Shown piece after piece: positions 43,498-52,496 of a DNA stretch of 64,000 bases. Under the pieces are notes generated by a model. That model worked only from the letters and a program-made list of their open reading frames with translations. It was not told the DNA's origin and made no database searches. The stretch covers positions 1 to 64,000 of the forward strand of contig JAATFD010000021.1 of assembly GCA_015655375.1 (NCBI GenBank), read 5' to 3'. The stretch is from Actinomycetales bacterium (GTDB taxonomy: Bacteria > Actinomycetota > Actinomycetes > Actinomycetales > Actinomycetaceae). Each line of letters opens with the position of its first letter. Position 1 is the stretch's first letter. Position numbers and translations under genes: made by a program.

Positions 43498-44541
43498 ATG
43501 AACACCTTCACGAGAGTTCTCGGATTTGCCGCCGCGCTTGTTGCAGGAGGCGCTCTTGCGGCATGCTCGTCCGCAGCGTCCGACCAATCGGGTTCCTCGG
43601 CGTCGAGCACCGGATCCGGAGACGATCGCCCGACGATCGCCGTCTCGGCCAGGACGACGGACTCGGACTTCTATTCGTTGTGGCTCTCCGGTGTGAAGTC
43701 CGAGGCCGAGAAGCTCAACGTCGATCTCAAGATCTACGACGCGAATGGCGACGACAGCCAGCAGATCCTGGATCTGCAATCGGCGACGGCGATCCAACCG
43801 GACGCGATCCTTGTTGACCATGGGCTTGAGGGAGTGACTCCCGCGGCCGTCGATGCGCTCGACGCGGGAATCCCGGTGGTCTCCTTCGACTCGGTCATCG
43901 ATGACGATCGGGTGACGACGGTGTCGCAGTCCGACCATGATCTCGCGAAGCTCACGGCCGACCAGCTGGTCTCCGACACGGGTGGCTCAGCGAAAGTCGT
44001 CTACGTCTATGTCGCGGGATTCGAGCCTCTCGACCTCCGCAATGAGACCTGGGAGGACGTCAAGACAGCGAACCCGGGCCTCCAACAGGTCGCCCAGATC
44101 GGCGTGGTCAACGAATCGACGGTTGTCCAGGTCGCCGAGCAGGCGAAGGCGGCACTGCAGGAGAACCCCGATGTGACGGCGATCTTCGCGCCCTACGACG
44201 ATTTCGCCAAGGGAGCGACCCAGGCGGTCCAGGAGCTCGGTCTCCAGAGCAGTGTCAAGATCTACGGTGCCGACATCTCGGATGCGGACATCGCCGTGCT
44301 CACCGAGGACTCGAGCCCGTGGGTGGCGACGGCGACCACGGATCCGTCGAATGTCGGGGCAGTGGCGCTGCGGACCGCCTATCTCAAGGCTGAAGGGCAG
44401 GAGACGGACTCCAGCGTGTTGGTCCCACCGGCTCTCGTGACGGGACAGGAACTGAGGGACAAGGGCATCACGACGGTGGCGCAACTCGTCACTGCCTTCC
44501 CCAGTCTGCGCACCGACGAGATCTCGCCCGTCACCCAATGA
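43498..44541 (+). CDS. Ribose-type sugar-binding lipoprotein (mtn-linked importer)
   Basis: The 347-residue protein has a lipoprotein signal (VLGFAAALVAGGALAAC, lipobox LAAC) and a type-I periplasmic-binding fold: PTIAVSARTTDSDFYSLWLS, LQSATAIQPDAILVDHG, GIPVVSFDSVIDDDRVTTVS, ENPDVTAIFAPYDDFAKGAT. ATG 43498 is chosen because AGGAG is 7-8 nt upstream; ATG 43492 is too close to it. It heads an operon with one ATPase, one permease, MtnK and MtnA, so methylthioribose or another 5-substituted ribose is the expected ligand (inference). Confidence 0.9.
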   Translation: MNTFTRVLGFAAALVAGGALAACSSAASDQSGSSASSTGSGDDRPTIAVSARTTDSDFYSLWLSGVKSEAEKLNVDLKIYDANGDDSQQILDLQSATAIQPDAILVDHGLEGVTPAAVDALDAGIPVVSFDSVIDDDRVTTVSQSDHDLAKLTADQLVSDTGGSAKVVYVYVAGFEPLDLRNETWEDVKTANPGLQQVAQIGVVNESTVVQVAEQAKAALQENPDVTAIFAPYDDFAKGATQAVQELGLQSSVKIYGADISDADIAVLTEDSSPWVATATTDPSNVGAVALRTAYLKAEGQETDSSVLVPPALVTGQELRDKGITTVAQLVTAFPSLRTDEISPVTQ

Positions 44542-46139
44542 CGGACCGCGGCGCGAGGATGACAACGGGCACGGAGTCGGTGAGCACGACGAACACGGTG
44601 ACGTCGGTGGGAGACGTTGTCCTGTCGATCAGTGGCATCACCAAGCGGTTCGGAGCGACACCGGCATTGCGAGGGGTGTCCTTCGATCTCAGGAAGGGAG
44701 AGATCCTGGGACTTGTCGGTGCCAATGGCGCCGGGAAGACGACGCTGACACGGATCCTCGTCGGCGAGTGTGCGCCGACATCGGGAACCGTCCAGGTCCA
44801 CGGACAGAGCGTCTCGTTCTCCCATGTTGGAGAGGCGAGCGCCGCGGGGCTCCGGTCGATCCCCCAGTCCATCGATTCCGCACTGGTCCCCGAGCTCTCG
44901 ATCGCCCGCAACCTCACCCTGCCCGACCTGGCCTCCGGAGCGTTGGGCCGATTCCCGACCGCCCGGTCGATCAGACGTGCGGCCGAACGGATCGCGGGAG
45001 GACGTCTGGACGTGGATCTGCGGGTGCCGGTGCGTGAGGTGGATGCCTCCCACCGCCAACAGCTGCTCATTGCCCGAGCGCTGTCCACCCACCCGGCCGT
45101 CCTCGTTCTTGACGAGCCGACGGCGACGCTCAGCGTCGTCGAGCAGGCGCGCCTGCATGAGGACGTCCGGGCGCTGGCGGCCGGGGGGACGGCCCTGATC
45201 TACATCACGCACCACCTCGATGAGGTGGCCGAATTGTGCGATTCGGTGATCGTTCTGCGCGACGGCCTCGTCACTGCGCGCGTTGAGCAGCCCTTCGCGC
45301 CCGCGGACCTGGTCGCCCCGATGCTGGGCGATCTCAGCGCGTCGCTCACCCGTCGTGGCCGGGCGGAACGTTCCCGGCGGCGGGACCCGGGTTCCGACGG
45401 CGGAGAGTCTGCGACGCCAGTCCTCGAGCTTCGGGGCATTCGGCCCTGGCCGGGGGCCGAGCCCAGTGACATCACGGTCCACAAGGGCGAGGTCGTCGGA
45501 ATCACCGGCCTGGTCGGGGCGGGCAAGACCGAATTGCTCCATCAGATCGTCGGCATCCGGTCGTTGGTCTCCGGGGAGATCCGGTGGAACGGGCGAGCTT
45601 TCTCGCCCCGATCCCCCCGCGATGCGATCCGCGCGGGAATCGGTTACGTCCCCGAGGACCGGTTCCGCCAGGGCGAGATTCCCGGTTGGAGCGTTGCTGC
45701 CACGATCACTCTGCCGGATCTGCGTCGTTATCGCGGTCGGGGCGGGCTGATCGATCGGCGTCGTGAGAATGCGGCGGCGCGTTCGGTCATGGACGCGCTC
45801 CACGTCGTCGCGTCCGGACCTCGTGCCCCGATCGATTCCCTCTCAGGAGGCAATCGGCAGAAGGTGGTTGTCGGGCGGTGGGTGGCCGCCGGCTCGCAGA
45901 TGCTGATCTTCGACGAGCCGTTCAGAGGCGTGGACATCGGCGCACGGGCCGACATCGCCGCGATGCTGCGCACCTCGGCCTGCGCGCTCGTCACGTCCTC
46001 GGACCCGGAGGAGATCCTCGAGGTCGCGGACCGGGTCCTCATCGTGTCCAACGGATGCGTCGTCGCCGAGGTCGATCCGCGCGACGTTGACGCCGAGCGT
46101 CTGACCCACCTGATCACTGCGACGGGAAAACAGGAATGA
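44538..46139 (+). CDS. Ribose-type ABC ATPase with two nucleotide-binding domains (mtn-linked importer)
   Basis: The 533-residue tandem ATPase shows Walker A GANGAGKTT, VDASHRQQLLIARALSTHPA, Walker B VLVLDEPTATLSV, and second-domain GLVGAGKTELLHQIVG, GIGYVPEDRFRQGEIPGWSV, LSGGNRQKVVVGRWVAAG and LIFDEPFRGVDIGARADI. The second Walker A is intact, unlike most RbsA proteins. ATG 44538 overlaps the previous stop (ATGA); a second in-frame ATG at 44559 is also possible. Confidence 0.92.
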   Translation: MTDRGARMTTGTESVSTTNTVTSVGDVVLSISGITKRFGATPALRGVSFDLRKGEILGLVGANGAGKTTLTRILVGECAPTSGTVQVHGQSVSFSHVGEASAAGLRSIPQSIDSALVPELSIARNLTLPDLASGALGRFPTARSIRRAAERIAGGRLDVDLRVPVREVDASHRQQLLIARALSTHPAVLVLDEPTATLSVVEQARLHEDVRALAAGGTALIYITHHLDEVAELCDSVIVLRDGLVTARVEQPFAPADLVAPMLGDLSASLTRRGRAERSRRRDPGSDGGESATPVLELRGIRPWPGAEPSDITVHKGEVVGITGLVGAGKTELLHQIVGIRSLVSGEIRWNGRAFSPRSPRDAIRAGIGYVPEDRFRQGEIPGWSVAATITLPDLRRYRGRGGLIDRRRENAAARSVMDALHVVASGPRAPIDSLSGGNRQKVVVGRWVAAGSQMLIFDEPFRGVDIGARADIAAMLRTSACALVTSSDPEEILEVADRVLIVSNGCVVAEVDPRDVDAERLTHLITATGKQE

Positions 46140-47131
46140 GCGTCGTCCGCGACATCGTCTACAGGTATGGCTTGCTGGCTCTCTTCGCGGCTCTCGTCGT
46201 CGTCTTCGCGACGACGCGTCCGGCCTTCTTCACCTCGGTCAACATCCTGATCATCCTCCAATCGGTCGCAGTCAACGCGATCGTCGCTCTGGGCGTGACC
46301 GTGTCGATGGTGGCCGGGGGTTTCGATCTTGCCGCCGGATCCATCGTCTCCTTCTCGGTGATGATCGCCGGGGCCTCGATCATCTACCAAGGGTGGGGCG
46401 GGATCACCGGAGTCCTCCTCGGGCTCGCGTCGGGCGTTCTCGTCGGGCTGGTCTCCGGTCTGTTGATCGTCTGGGCCCGTGTCCCCGACATGCTGGCGAC
46501 CTTGGGATCGATGTTCGTCTTCCAGGGCTTGGCCCTGATCATCACCGCCGGGAAATCGATCTCGTCGAGCACCGGATACAACGGCTCGGCCCCGAAGGGA
46601 GAGTTCTCCGACGCCTTCTTGTGGATCGGCCGGGGAAAGCTTCTCGGGATCCCCGTCTCCGTGCTCCTCATGGCGATCGTCGCCATCCTGACGATCGTGT
46701 TCCTTGGCTCCACGAGGACGGGGCGAATCCTGCAAGCAGTGGGCGGCAACCCGGAGGCCGCACGGTTCGCCGGGGTGCGAGTGGGGCGCTACCGGGTCCT
46801 GGCCTACGTGATCTCGGGGTTCTTGTCCGCGTTGGGGGGAATCGTCCTGATCTCCCGGCTCGGACGCGGGGACGTGGGAGTGGGCGGCTCGTACTTGTTG
46901 GAGTCCGTTGCCGCAGCACTGATCGGCTTCGCGGTTTTGGGCGCGAACCGTCCCAATGCCTTCGGAACGGTGGTCGGGGCACTGTTCGTCTGCGTCGTCG
47001 TCAATGGACTGACGATGTTCAATGTCCCCTATTACACGCAGGACTTCATCAAGGGTGTGCTCCTGGTGGTCGCCCTCGTCATCAGCTTCTCCAAGATCTT
47101 CAATCGGAATGCGAAAGCGAGTGGGGAATGA
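46136..47131 (+). CDS. Ribose-type ABC permease (mtn-linked importer)
   Basis: The 331-residue RbsC-like permease has about 9 membrane segments: ALGVTVSMVAGGFDLAAGSI, VPDMLATLGSMFVFQGLALI, AVGGNPEAARFAGVRVGRYR, GGSYLLESVAAALIGFAVLG, YTQDFIKGVLLVVALVISFS. Only one permease is present, so the channel should be a homodimer. It overlaps both neighbours by 4 bp. Confidence 0.93.
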   Translation: MSVVRDIVYRYGLLALFAALVVVFATTRPAFFTSVNILIILQSVAVNAIVALGVTVSMVAGGFDLAAGSIVSFSVMIAGASIIYQGWGGITGVLLGLASGVLVGLVSGLLIVWARVPDMLATLGSMFVFQGLALIITAGKSISSSTGYNGSAPKGEFSDAFLWIGRGKLLGIPVSVLLMAIVAILTIVFLGSTRTGRILQAVGGNPEAARFAGVRVGRYRVLAYVISGFLSALGGIVLISRLGRGDVGVGGSYLLESVAAALIGFAVLGANRPNAFGTVVGALFVCVVVNGLTMFNVPYYTQDFIKGVLLVVALVISFSKIFNRNAKASGE

Positions 47132-48333
47132 CAACACAGTTGTTGACGGAGCAGACCGTCGGGGAGTATCTCGCGAGCAGACAGGACGTGGCATCGCTGA
47201 TCGACGCCTCGACCGTCGTCGCCACCGAGGTGGGCGACGGGAACCTCAACCTTGTCTTCGTCGCTCGGGATGCCCGGGAACGGTCGCTCGTCATCAAGCA
47301 GACGTTGCCCTACGTGCGCGGAGATCATTCCTGGTCGGTGACCGAGGATTCGATCTTCGCGGAGGCGAGGGGCCTCGAGGCGGCGTCCGCCCACACCGAT
47401 GGGCTCTCGGCGGCCTACTACGGTCTGGATGCCGAGCGCCGCTTGGTCCTCATGGAGGATCTCTCTTCGTGGCGCGTCTGGAGGGGCGCCCTCAACGACG
47501 GGGTCGTCTCCCCAGGCGCTGGCGCGGCGATCGGCGTCCTCACCGGATCCCTGTCCTTCGCGACTTCGGTGTTGGGGGCTCAACCGGAGACCGTCCTGCC
47601 CGCACTCGCGGGAGCGGTGAATCCGGAGCTGTGGCGGATCACGGAGGATCTGGTCTTCACGGAGCCCTATTTCGAGCATCCGCACAATTCGTGGAGCCCG
47701 GCGGCGAACGACCTCGTCCTCGCGCTGCGCGACGATGCTCTGCGAACGCGGCTGGCGATCCTCAAGTTCGCCTTCCTCACTCGCGCCGAATCGCTGCTCC
47801 ACGGTGATCTGCACACGGGGTCGATCTTCGTGCCGGGTCCATCCGTGGCGGGGTCGGCGGGGATTCCGGCTGCGAAGGCGTTCGACTTCGAATTCGGAGG
47901 ATACGGTCCCGTCGCATTTGACCTCGGAATGTTCTTCGGCAACATCGTCATCGCGCAGGTCCGTGCCCAGGTGCTGGGACGCGATCCGGGATTCCGCGGC
48001 TGGTTGTCGGGACTTTACGCGGAGACGTGGACGGCGTTCGAGGACCGGGTGAGGGCTCAGTGGGGCTCTCATATCGATCCGCTCCACACGGAAGAGTTCC
48101 GGGAGCAGTGGCTGTCGCAGTCCTGGCACCTGGCGGTCGGTTACGCGGGCGCAGAGGCGATTCGACGGACCATCGGCTGGGCGAAGGTGTCCGACCTGAC
48201 CACCCTGACGGACGACCAACGAGGCGAGGCCGAGCGCCAGACACTCCGGGCCGCGAGGACTCTGATCGAGGAGGCGGGCGGCGTGGCCGGTCCGGACGAC
48301 CTCGGCGGCGTGGTGGAGGCGGCGCAGTCATGA
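47128..48333 (+). CDS. mtnK: S-methyl-5-thioribose kinase-like protein MtnK
   Basis: The 401-residue protein has the choline-kinase-like fold with MtnK-specific motifs: EVGDGNLNLVFVA, LVIKQTLPYVRGDHSWSVTE, LVLMEDLSSWRVWRGAL, NPELWRITEDLVFTEPYF, ESLLHGDLHTGSIFV (catalytic Asp) and KAFDFEFGGYGPVAFDLGMF. MtnK phosphorylates 5-methylthioribose at C1 in methionine salvage; the same enzyme can also act on 5-deoxyribose in the DHAP shunt. It overlaps the permease stop by 4 bp and is followed by mtnA. The direct coupling to an importer suggests scavenging of the sugar from outside. Confidence 0.9.
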   Translation: MTTQLLTEQTVGEYLASRQDVASLIDASTVVATEVGDGNLNLVFVARDARERSLVIKQTLPYVRGDHSWSVTEDSIFAEARGLEAASAHTDGLSAAYYGLDAERRLVLMEDLSSWRVWRGALNDGVVSPGAGAAIGVLTGSLSFATSVLGAQPETVLPALAGAVNPELWRITEDLVFTEPYFEHPHNSWSPAANDLVLALRDDALRTRLAILKFAFLTRAESLLHGDLHTGSIFVPGPSVAGSAGIPAAKAFDFEFGGYGPVAFDLGMFFGNIVIAQVRAQVLGRDPGFRGWLSGLYAETWTAFEDRVRAQWGSHIDPLHTEEFREQWLSQSWHLAVGYAGAEAIRRTIGWAKVSDLTTLTDDQRGEAERQTLRAARTLIEEAGGVAGPDDLGGVVEAAQS

Positions 48334-49397
48334 CGACGGATCCGGACGAGAGTCTTCCTGGGGGAGTGACCCCGACGCCGGGACGACGGACAGCGGGTGT
48401 CCCGCGATCAATCGAGTGGACGCCCCGGGAGACGCTGCGTGTGATCGACCAACGCGCCCTGCCTGCACAGGTGATCCGTCGAGAGCTCTCCAGCGTGGAG
48501 GAGGTCATCGACGCGATCTCGACGCTGGCGGTGCGCGGCGCGAACTCGATCGGAGCAGCGGGAGCCTTCGGCTTCGCGCTCGGCGTTCGCGGTGGTGGAG
48601 ATGCCGAGGAGGTCGCGAGCGCCGTGGCGGGGGCGCGTCCCACCGCGGTGGCGTTGCGCCATGGGGTGGACGATGCGCTCGCGGCCTACCGTCGGGGCGG
48701 ATCGTGGAGGGACAGCGTCGGCGTCGGAGTGTCCCTGCTCGCCACGGATGAGAATGACTGCGCGCGCATCGGAGAGTTCGGCCGCATCGAGACCCGTGGC
48801 GCGCGACGGATCCTCACACACTGCAACACCGGGATCCTCGCGACCGCCGGCATCGGAACCGCTCTCGGCATCGTCTACACGAAGGCGGCGGCCGGCGAGG
48901 ACATTCAGGTCTATTCGACGGAGAGCCGGCCTCTGCGCCAGGGGCTGCGACTGACGGTCTGGGAGCTGCAGCAGGCAGGCATTCCGGTCACCGCGCTGGT
49001 CGACTCCGCCGCCGCGGCGCTGCTGCATTCGGGACAGATTGACGTCGTCCTCGTCGGAGCGGATCGGATCGCCGCGAACGGGGACACCGCCAATAAGGTG
49101 GGGACCTTCTCCCTGGCGCTCGCGGCTCGCGATGCGGGTGTGCCCTTCTACGTGGTGGCTCCCGTGTCCGCCGTGGATCCAGCGGCACTCGACGGGGACG
49201 CCATCCCGATCGAGTTGCGCGGAGCCGAGGAAGTCCTGGCGATCGGACCGGATTCCCCACGGCCGGACACGGACGTCTGGAATCCTTCCTTCGATGTGAC
49301 GCCAGCGCGTCTGTTGACCGGGATCATCACCGAACGGGGCGTTGTCCGCGCCCCCTTCCGGACTGGCCTGGCGCAGGTGCTGGGCAACGCAGAGTGA
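48330..49397 (+). CDS. mtnA: S-methyl-5-thioribose-1-phosphate isomerase MtnA
   Basis: The 355-residue aldose-ketose isomerase of the eIF2B-like fold has IEWTPRETLRVIDQRALP, AISTLAVRGANSIGAAGAFG, the catalytic cysteine in LTHCNTGILATAGIGTALG, TESRPLRQGLRLTVWELQQ and the catalytic aspartate in VLVGADRIAANGDTANKVGT. It converts the 1-phosphate to the ribulose form. The N-terminal about 25 residues are variable. It overlaps mtnK by 4 bp. No MtnB dehydratase, MtnD/MtnC/X or class II aldolase is present in the window, so the end of the pathway lies elsewhere. Confidence 0.93.
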   Translation: MTTDPDESLPGGVTPTPGRRTAGVPRSIEWTPRETLRVIDQRALPAQVIRRELSSVEEVIDAISTLAVRGANSIGAAGAFGFALGVRGGGDAEEVASAVAGARPTAVALRHGVDDALAAYRRGGSWRDSVGVGVSLLATDENDCARIGEFGRIETRGARRILTHCNTGILATAGIGTALGIVYTKAAAGEDIQVYSTESRPLRQGLRLTVWELQQAGIPVTALVDSAAAALLHSGQIDVVLVGADRIAANGDTANKVGTFSLALAARDAGVPFYVVAPVSAVDPAALDGDAIPIELRGAEEVLAIGPDSPRPDTDVWNPSFDVTPARLLTGIITERGVVRAPFRTGLAQVLGNAE

Positions 49398-49434
49398 GCC
49401 GACTCCTCACCATGTCACCAGAAAGGACAGACAC

Positions 49435-50376
49435 ATGGCGCAGGCCATCGTCTTCGGCGCGTTGATCGCCGACACTCTCGGGCGGCCGGTCACGGAGATT
49501 CCCCCGGGTCAGCAGATCGCCTTCCTTGACGAGATCCGACTGACAGTGGCGGGAACGGCAGCGGCGACCGCCATGGATCTGGGGCGCCTGGGCGCTCGGG
49601 TCTCTGTCGTCGGCCGAGTGGGCCCGGACCCCTTCGGGTCGTTCCTGCGATCGGCGCTCGAGGGCGATGGAGTCGACGTCAGCGCAATCCTGACGGATCC
49701 GGATCACCAGACTTCGGCGACACTGTTGCCGATCCGGCCGGACGGATCACGACCCGCCTTGCACGTCGTCGGAGCCAACGCGGCACTGAGCGAGGAGGAC
49801 GTTCCGTGGGACCTCATCGATGAGAACACGATCCTTCATTTCGGAGGGACGTTCATCCTGCCGGGCCTCGACGGCGAGCCGACGGCTCGCATCCTGCGCC
49901 GGGCCAAGGAGCTGGGAGCGACGACGACCCTCGACATGGCCCTGAGCCCGAGGCCGGATGCCGCCGACATCATCGCTCCCGCCCTGCCCTTCATCGATTA
50001 CCTGCTGCCGAACGTCGAAGAGGCCGGATGGATCGTGGGCACTCAGGATCGCGCCCGAATCATCGACTGGTTCCACGATCGTGGAGTCGGATGCACGGTG
50101 CTCACCCTGGGCGAGGACGGCGTCTCGGTGGCGCCTCGTGGGAAGCCGGAGACCGTCATTCCCGCTTTCGCCGTCGAGGTCGTGGACACGACGGGATGCG
50201 GGGACGCGCTCAGTGCCGGACTGATCTCCGGCCTGGGCGAGGGGCTGAGCCTGGAGGAGGCGGCCGACCGCGGCGTGGCGTGCGGAAGTCTGGTCGCCAC
50301 CGGTCTGGGATCGGATGCCGGGATCATCTCTCTTGCCCAGGTCGAGGAGTTCCGCAGGACTGCACCCCGTCGATGA
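49435..50376 (+). CDS. PfkB-family sugar kinase
   Basis: The 313-residue kinase has the PfkB layout: N-terminal FGALIADTLGRPVTEIPPGQ, GGTAAATAMDLGRLGARVSV-like stretch (VAGTAAATAMDLGRLGARV), VGRVGPDPFGSFLRSALEGD, and C-terminal VVDTTGCGDALSAGLISGLG in which the family signature DTxGAGD reads DTTGCGD (Gly-Cys-Gly-Asp; catalytic Asp retained). AAAGGA lies 7 nt upstream. It follows mtnA by 37 bp and probably belongs to the same operon. Its substrate is unknown; a second phosphorylation of a salvaged pentose or of the ketose product is possible. Confidence 0.9.
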   Translation: MAQAIVFGALIADTLGRPVTEIPPGQQIAFLDEIRLTVAGTAAATAMDLGRLGARVSVVGRVGPDPFGSFLRSALEGDGVDVSAILTDPDHQTSATLLPIRPDGSRPALHVVGANAALSEEDVPWDLIDENTILHFGGTFILPGLDGEPTARILRRAKELGATTTLDMALSPRPDAADIIAPALPFIDYLLPNVEEAGWIVGTQDRARIIDWFHDRGVGCTVLTLGEDGVSVAPRGKPETVIPAFAVEVVDTTGCGDALSAGLISGLGEGLSLEEAADRGVACGSLVATGLGSDAGIISLAQVEEFRRTAPRR

Positions 50377-50429
50377 GGCCTGTGATGAGCTCGGATGGTC
50401 CTGCCCTCTCGTCAGCCTGCCTCCTCCGG

Positions 50430-51404
50430 TCAGCTCGGTGAGCGCTCGTCCAGCCATTGCCGGAGGTGCGCGATGGCCGCCCTCGTGTGCGTGCCGACGA
50501 CGGAATCGCTGGCACCCCCGATGTGTGGCGTGAGGATCGCGGTGGGCAGGTCGAGGAGGGGCTCCTCGGGGGTGGGAGGCTCGTCTTCGAAGACGTCAAT
50601 GGCCGCGGCCGCGAGGGATCCGTCGCGCAGAGCGGCAACAAGGGCGTCGTGGTCGACCAGCGAGGCGCGAGCCGTGTTGATGAGGATCGCTCCCGGCCGC
50701 ATGCGAGCCAGTTCCCGTGTTCCCAACAGCCCGGCGGTCTCCGGGCGGGCGGGGGTGTGAAGGCTGACGACGTCGCTGCGCGACAGAAGGTCGTCGAGCG
50801 TCGTCGCCTCGACCTGCTCCGGGGCGTTCGCCGCGTTCAGGTGGGGGCCGTGGCCGAGCACTGTCATGCCGAATCCCTGCGCTCGGCGGACGACCGCACG
50901 ACCAACGTTGCCCAGCCCGACGATTCCCAGGGTGAGGTCGGAGAGCTGGGGGCCCCGGAATGTCTCATAGGGGTAGAAGCGCTGATCGGGAGTCCATCTT
51001 CCCTCTCGCAGCCAGCGCTGTGAGTCGCTGACATGGCGCACGGCGTCCAGGATCAGAGCGAGTGTGAGGTCGGCAGTGGCGGCCGCGTTCCGGCCGGGAG
51101 TGGTGCGAACGGCGACGCCGTGGTGGGCGCACGCCTCGAGGTCGACATTGACCGGGGTCCCGCGGCAGACGACGAGGAATTCGAGGGCGGGAGCTCGCCG
51201 CAGTGTGTCGTCGGTGACGGTTCCCAGCTCGACGACGAGTGCCTTCGCGTCGAGGAGACGTGCCGGATCGACGGCCTCGTGGATGGCGCGCGCGTCGGGG
51301 ATCGGCGGCAGGACCGTGACGTCTGCGACCGCCGACAAGGGGGCCGCGTCCTCGGGGGAGAAGTCGGCGGTGACGAGGACGGTCGGGCGATCGGACGTGC
51401 TCAT
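50430..51404 (-). CDS. D-isomer-specific 2-hydroxyacid dehydrogenase
   Basis: The 324-residue protein has LVVCRGTPVNVDLEACAHHG, GIVGLGNVGRAVVRRAQGFG (NAD fold), LLSRSDVVSLHTPARPETAG, the catalytic arginine in LINTARASLVDHDAL, glutamate in AIDVFEDEPP and histidine in AILTPHIGGAS. It reduces 2-keto acids or oxidises D-2-hydroxy acids. ATG 51404 has no ribosome binding site; a TTG at 51422 is in frame. It is convergent with the PfkB gene (53 bp apart), so it may or may not be functionally linked to the mtn operon. Confidence 0.9.
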   Translation of the reverse strand: MSTSDRPTVLVTADFSPEDAAPLSAVADVTVLPPIPDARAIHEAVDPARLLDAKALVVELGTVTDDTLRRAPALEFLVVCRGTPVNVDLEACAHHGVAVRTTPGRNAAATADLTLALILDAVRHVSDSQRWLREGRWTPDQRFYPYETFRGPQLSDLTLGIVGLGNVGRAVVRRAQGFGMTVLGHGPHLNAANAPEQVEATTLDDLLSRSDVVSLHTPARPETAGLLGTRELARMRPGAILINTARASLVDHDALVAALRDGSLAAAAIDVFEDEPPTPEEPLLDLPTAILTPHIGGASDSVVGTHTRAAIAHLRQWLDERSPS

Positions 51405-51490
51405 GGAGGAGAGAGTAGGCAAGTGCAGCGGGTGTGGGCGAGGTCGTCTCGGTCCTGAGTCGATTGTGACAATGCGACTTGCCGTCGGCT

Positions 51491-51633
51491 GGCCATTGGT
51501 TGCCGGGTTGTGGCGAGATGCTTGCCAGCTTCACGAATACCAATGGCCAGGGTGGTCTGCGGTGGTGGTGTCCCCAGCGGGGCTCTCGGCGGCGAAAACG
51601 GCGCAATTCCTGTCAAGAACACCGTCGAGAGCC
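51491..51633 (+). repeat. Intergenic nested-hairpin repeat, copy 3 (both modules)
   Basis: Module 1: perfect 10-bp outer stem GGCCATTGGT (51491-51500) / ACCAATGGCC (51539-51548) around TGGC (51511-51514) / GCCA (51524-51527). Module 2: GGCTCTCG (51581-51588) / CGAGAGCC (51626-51633), extended by CGG/CCG after one mismatch. Same order and spacing as the copy at 31909. Confidence 0.8.
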
Positions 51634-51691
51634 TCGCTGGGCGCACCTGCGTGGCGCCCCGCTCCGCCCGCGCTCGATCCACGGCCCGCCC

Positions 51692-52333
51692 TCACATCGC
51701 CGACGAGGCGTTGTTCGTGACCAGGATCGGTCCCTCCAGCCCGGCTTGTCCCAGCGTCGCCACGACGGCTCGCTGGGCATCGCGCGGCAGGTCGAGGCCG
51801 GCCGCGACCTCGGGATGAGGGATCTCCAGGGTGGCGATCCCGTCGGGGTCGCGCACGGGCTCGACGTCGAAGGTCGCGGACAGTGCCGTCGCCGCCGTCA
51901 CGAGGTCGTCCGGCGCGCCGAAGATCCACGTCGTCGCGCCGATGCCCTCCGGTACGTCGTGGATGTAGGTATGCACGAGGACGACTCCACGACCGGACAG
52001 AGGGTGACAGGAGCCGGTGCGAGTGAAGACGTCGACGTGGGCGTCGGCGATGTCACTGTGGACGAGAGCATGCGCGAACGCCCCGATCCCCCGGCGCGAC
52101 AGCTGGTCCGCGATGACTCCGAGGAGCTCGTCCTCGAAATCATCGTCGAAGAAACAGATGACTGCGCCACCACCGGGCTGATCCTGTCCGACGAGGTCGA
52201 AGGGAAGTCCGGCGTCATCAAGAGCCTCGCACACCCTCTGCGCGGACCCGTCGGGCCAGGGGTGGATCAAGGCGACATTGGGACCCATGCGCTGCACGAA
52301 GGCATAGCTCTCGAAACCCGGTCCCGGTCCCAT
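51692..52333 (-). CDS. Hypothetical protein
   Basis: From ATG 52333 the product is 213 residues; GGGAG lies 5-6 nt upstream and supports this start over one 34 codons earlier. It is soluble, acidic and lacks recognised motifs. Visible blocks are FVQRMGPNVALIHPWPDGSA, VICFFDDDFEDELLGVIADQ, RGVVLVHTYIHDVPEGIGA and LVTNNASSAM. The alternation of strands and helices suggests an alpha/beta fold. It is divergent from the polyol cluster and shares its upstream region, including the operator near 52505, so it may be co-regulated. Function unknown. Confidence 0.7.
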   Translation of the reverse strand: MGPGPGFESYAFVQRMGPNVALIHPWPDGSAQRVCEALDDAGLPFDLVGQDQPGGGAVICFFDDDFEDELLGVIADQLSRRGIGAFAHALVHSDIADAHVDVFTRTGSCHPLSGRGVVLVHTYIHDVPEGIGATTWIFGAPDDLVTAATALSATFDVEPVRDPDGIATLEIPHPEVAAGLDLPRDAQRAVVATLGQAGLEGPILVTNNASSAM

Positions 52334-52496
52334 GGTGCTCCCGTCTCGTGTTCGATCATCTCGGGTGGCAGTGCTCGTGGGTTCATCGTAGTGATGGGCG
52401 GTCCCGTTGATCGAGGGCGACATGAGCACAGACATGTGGCCTTCTCTGCGCTGACGAGGTCAGCGTTTCGAGGTGTTTGAATCATCGTTTATAGTG

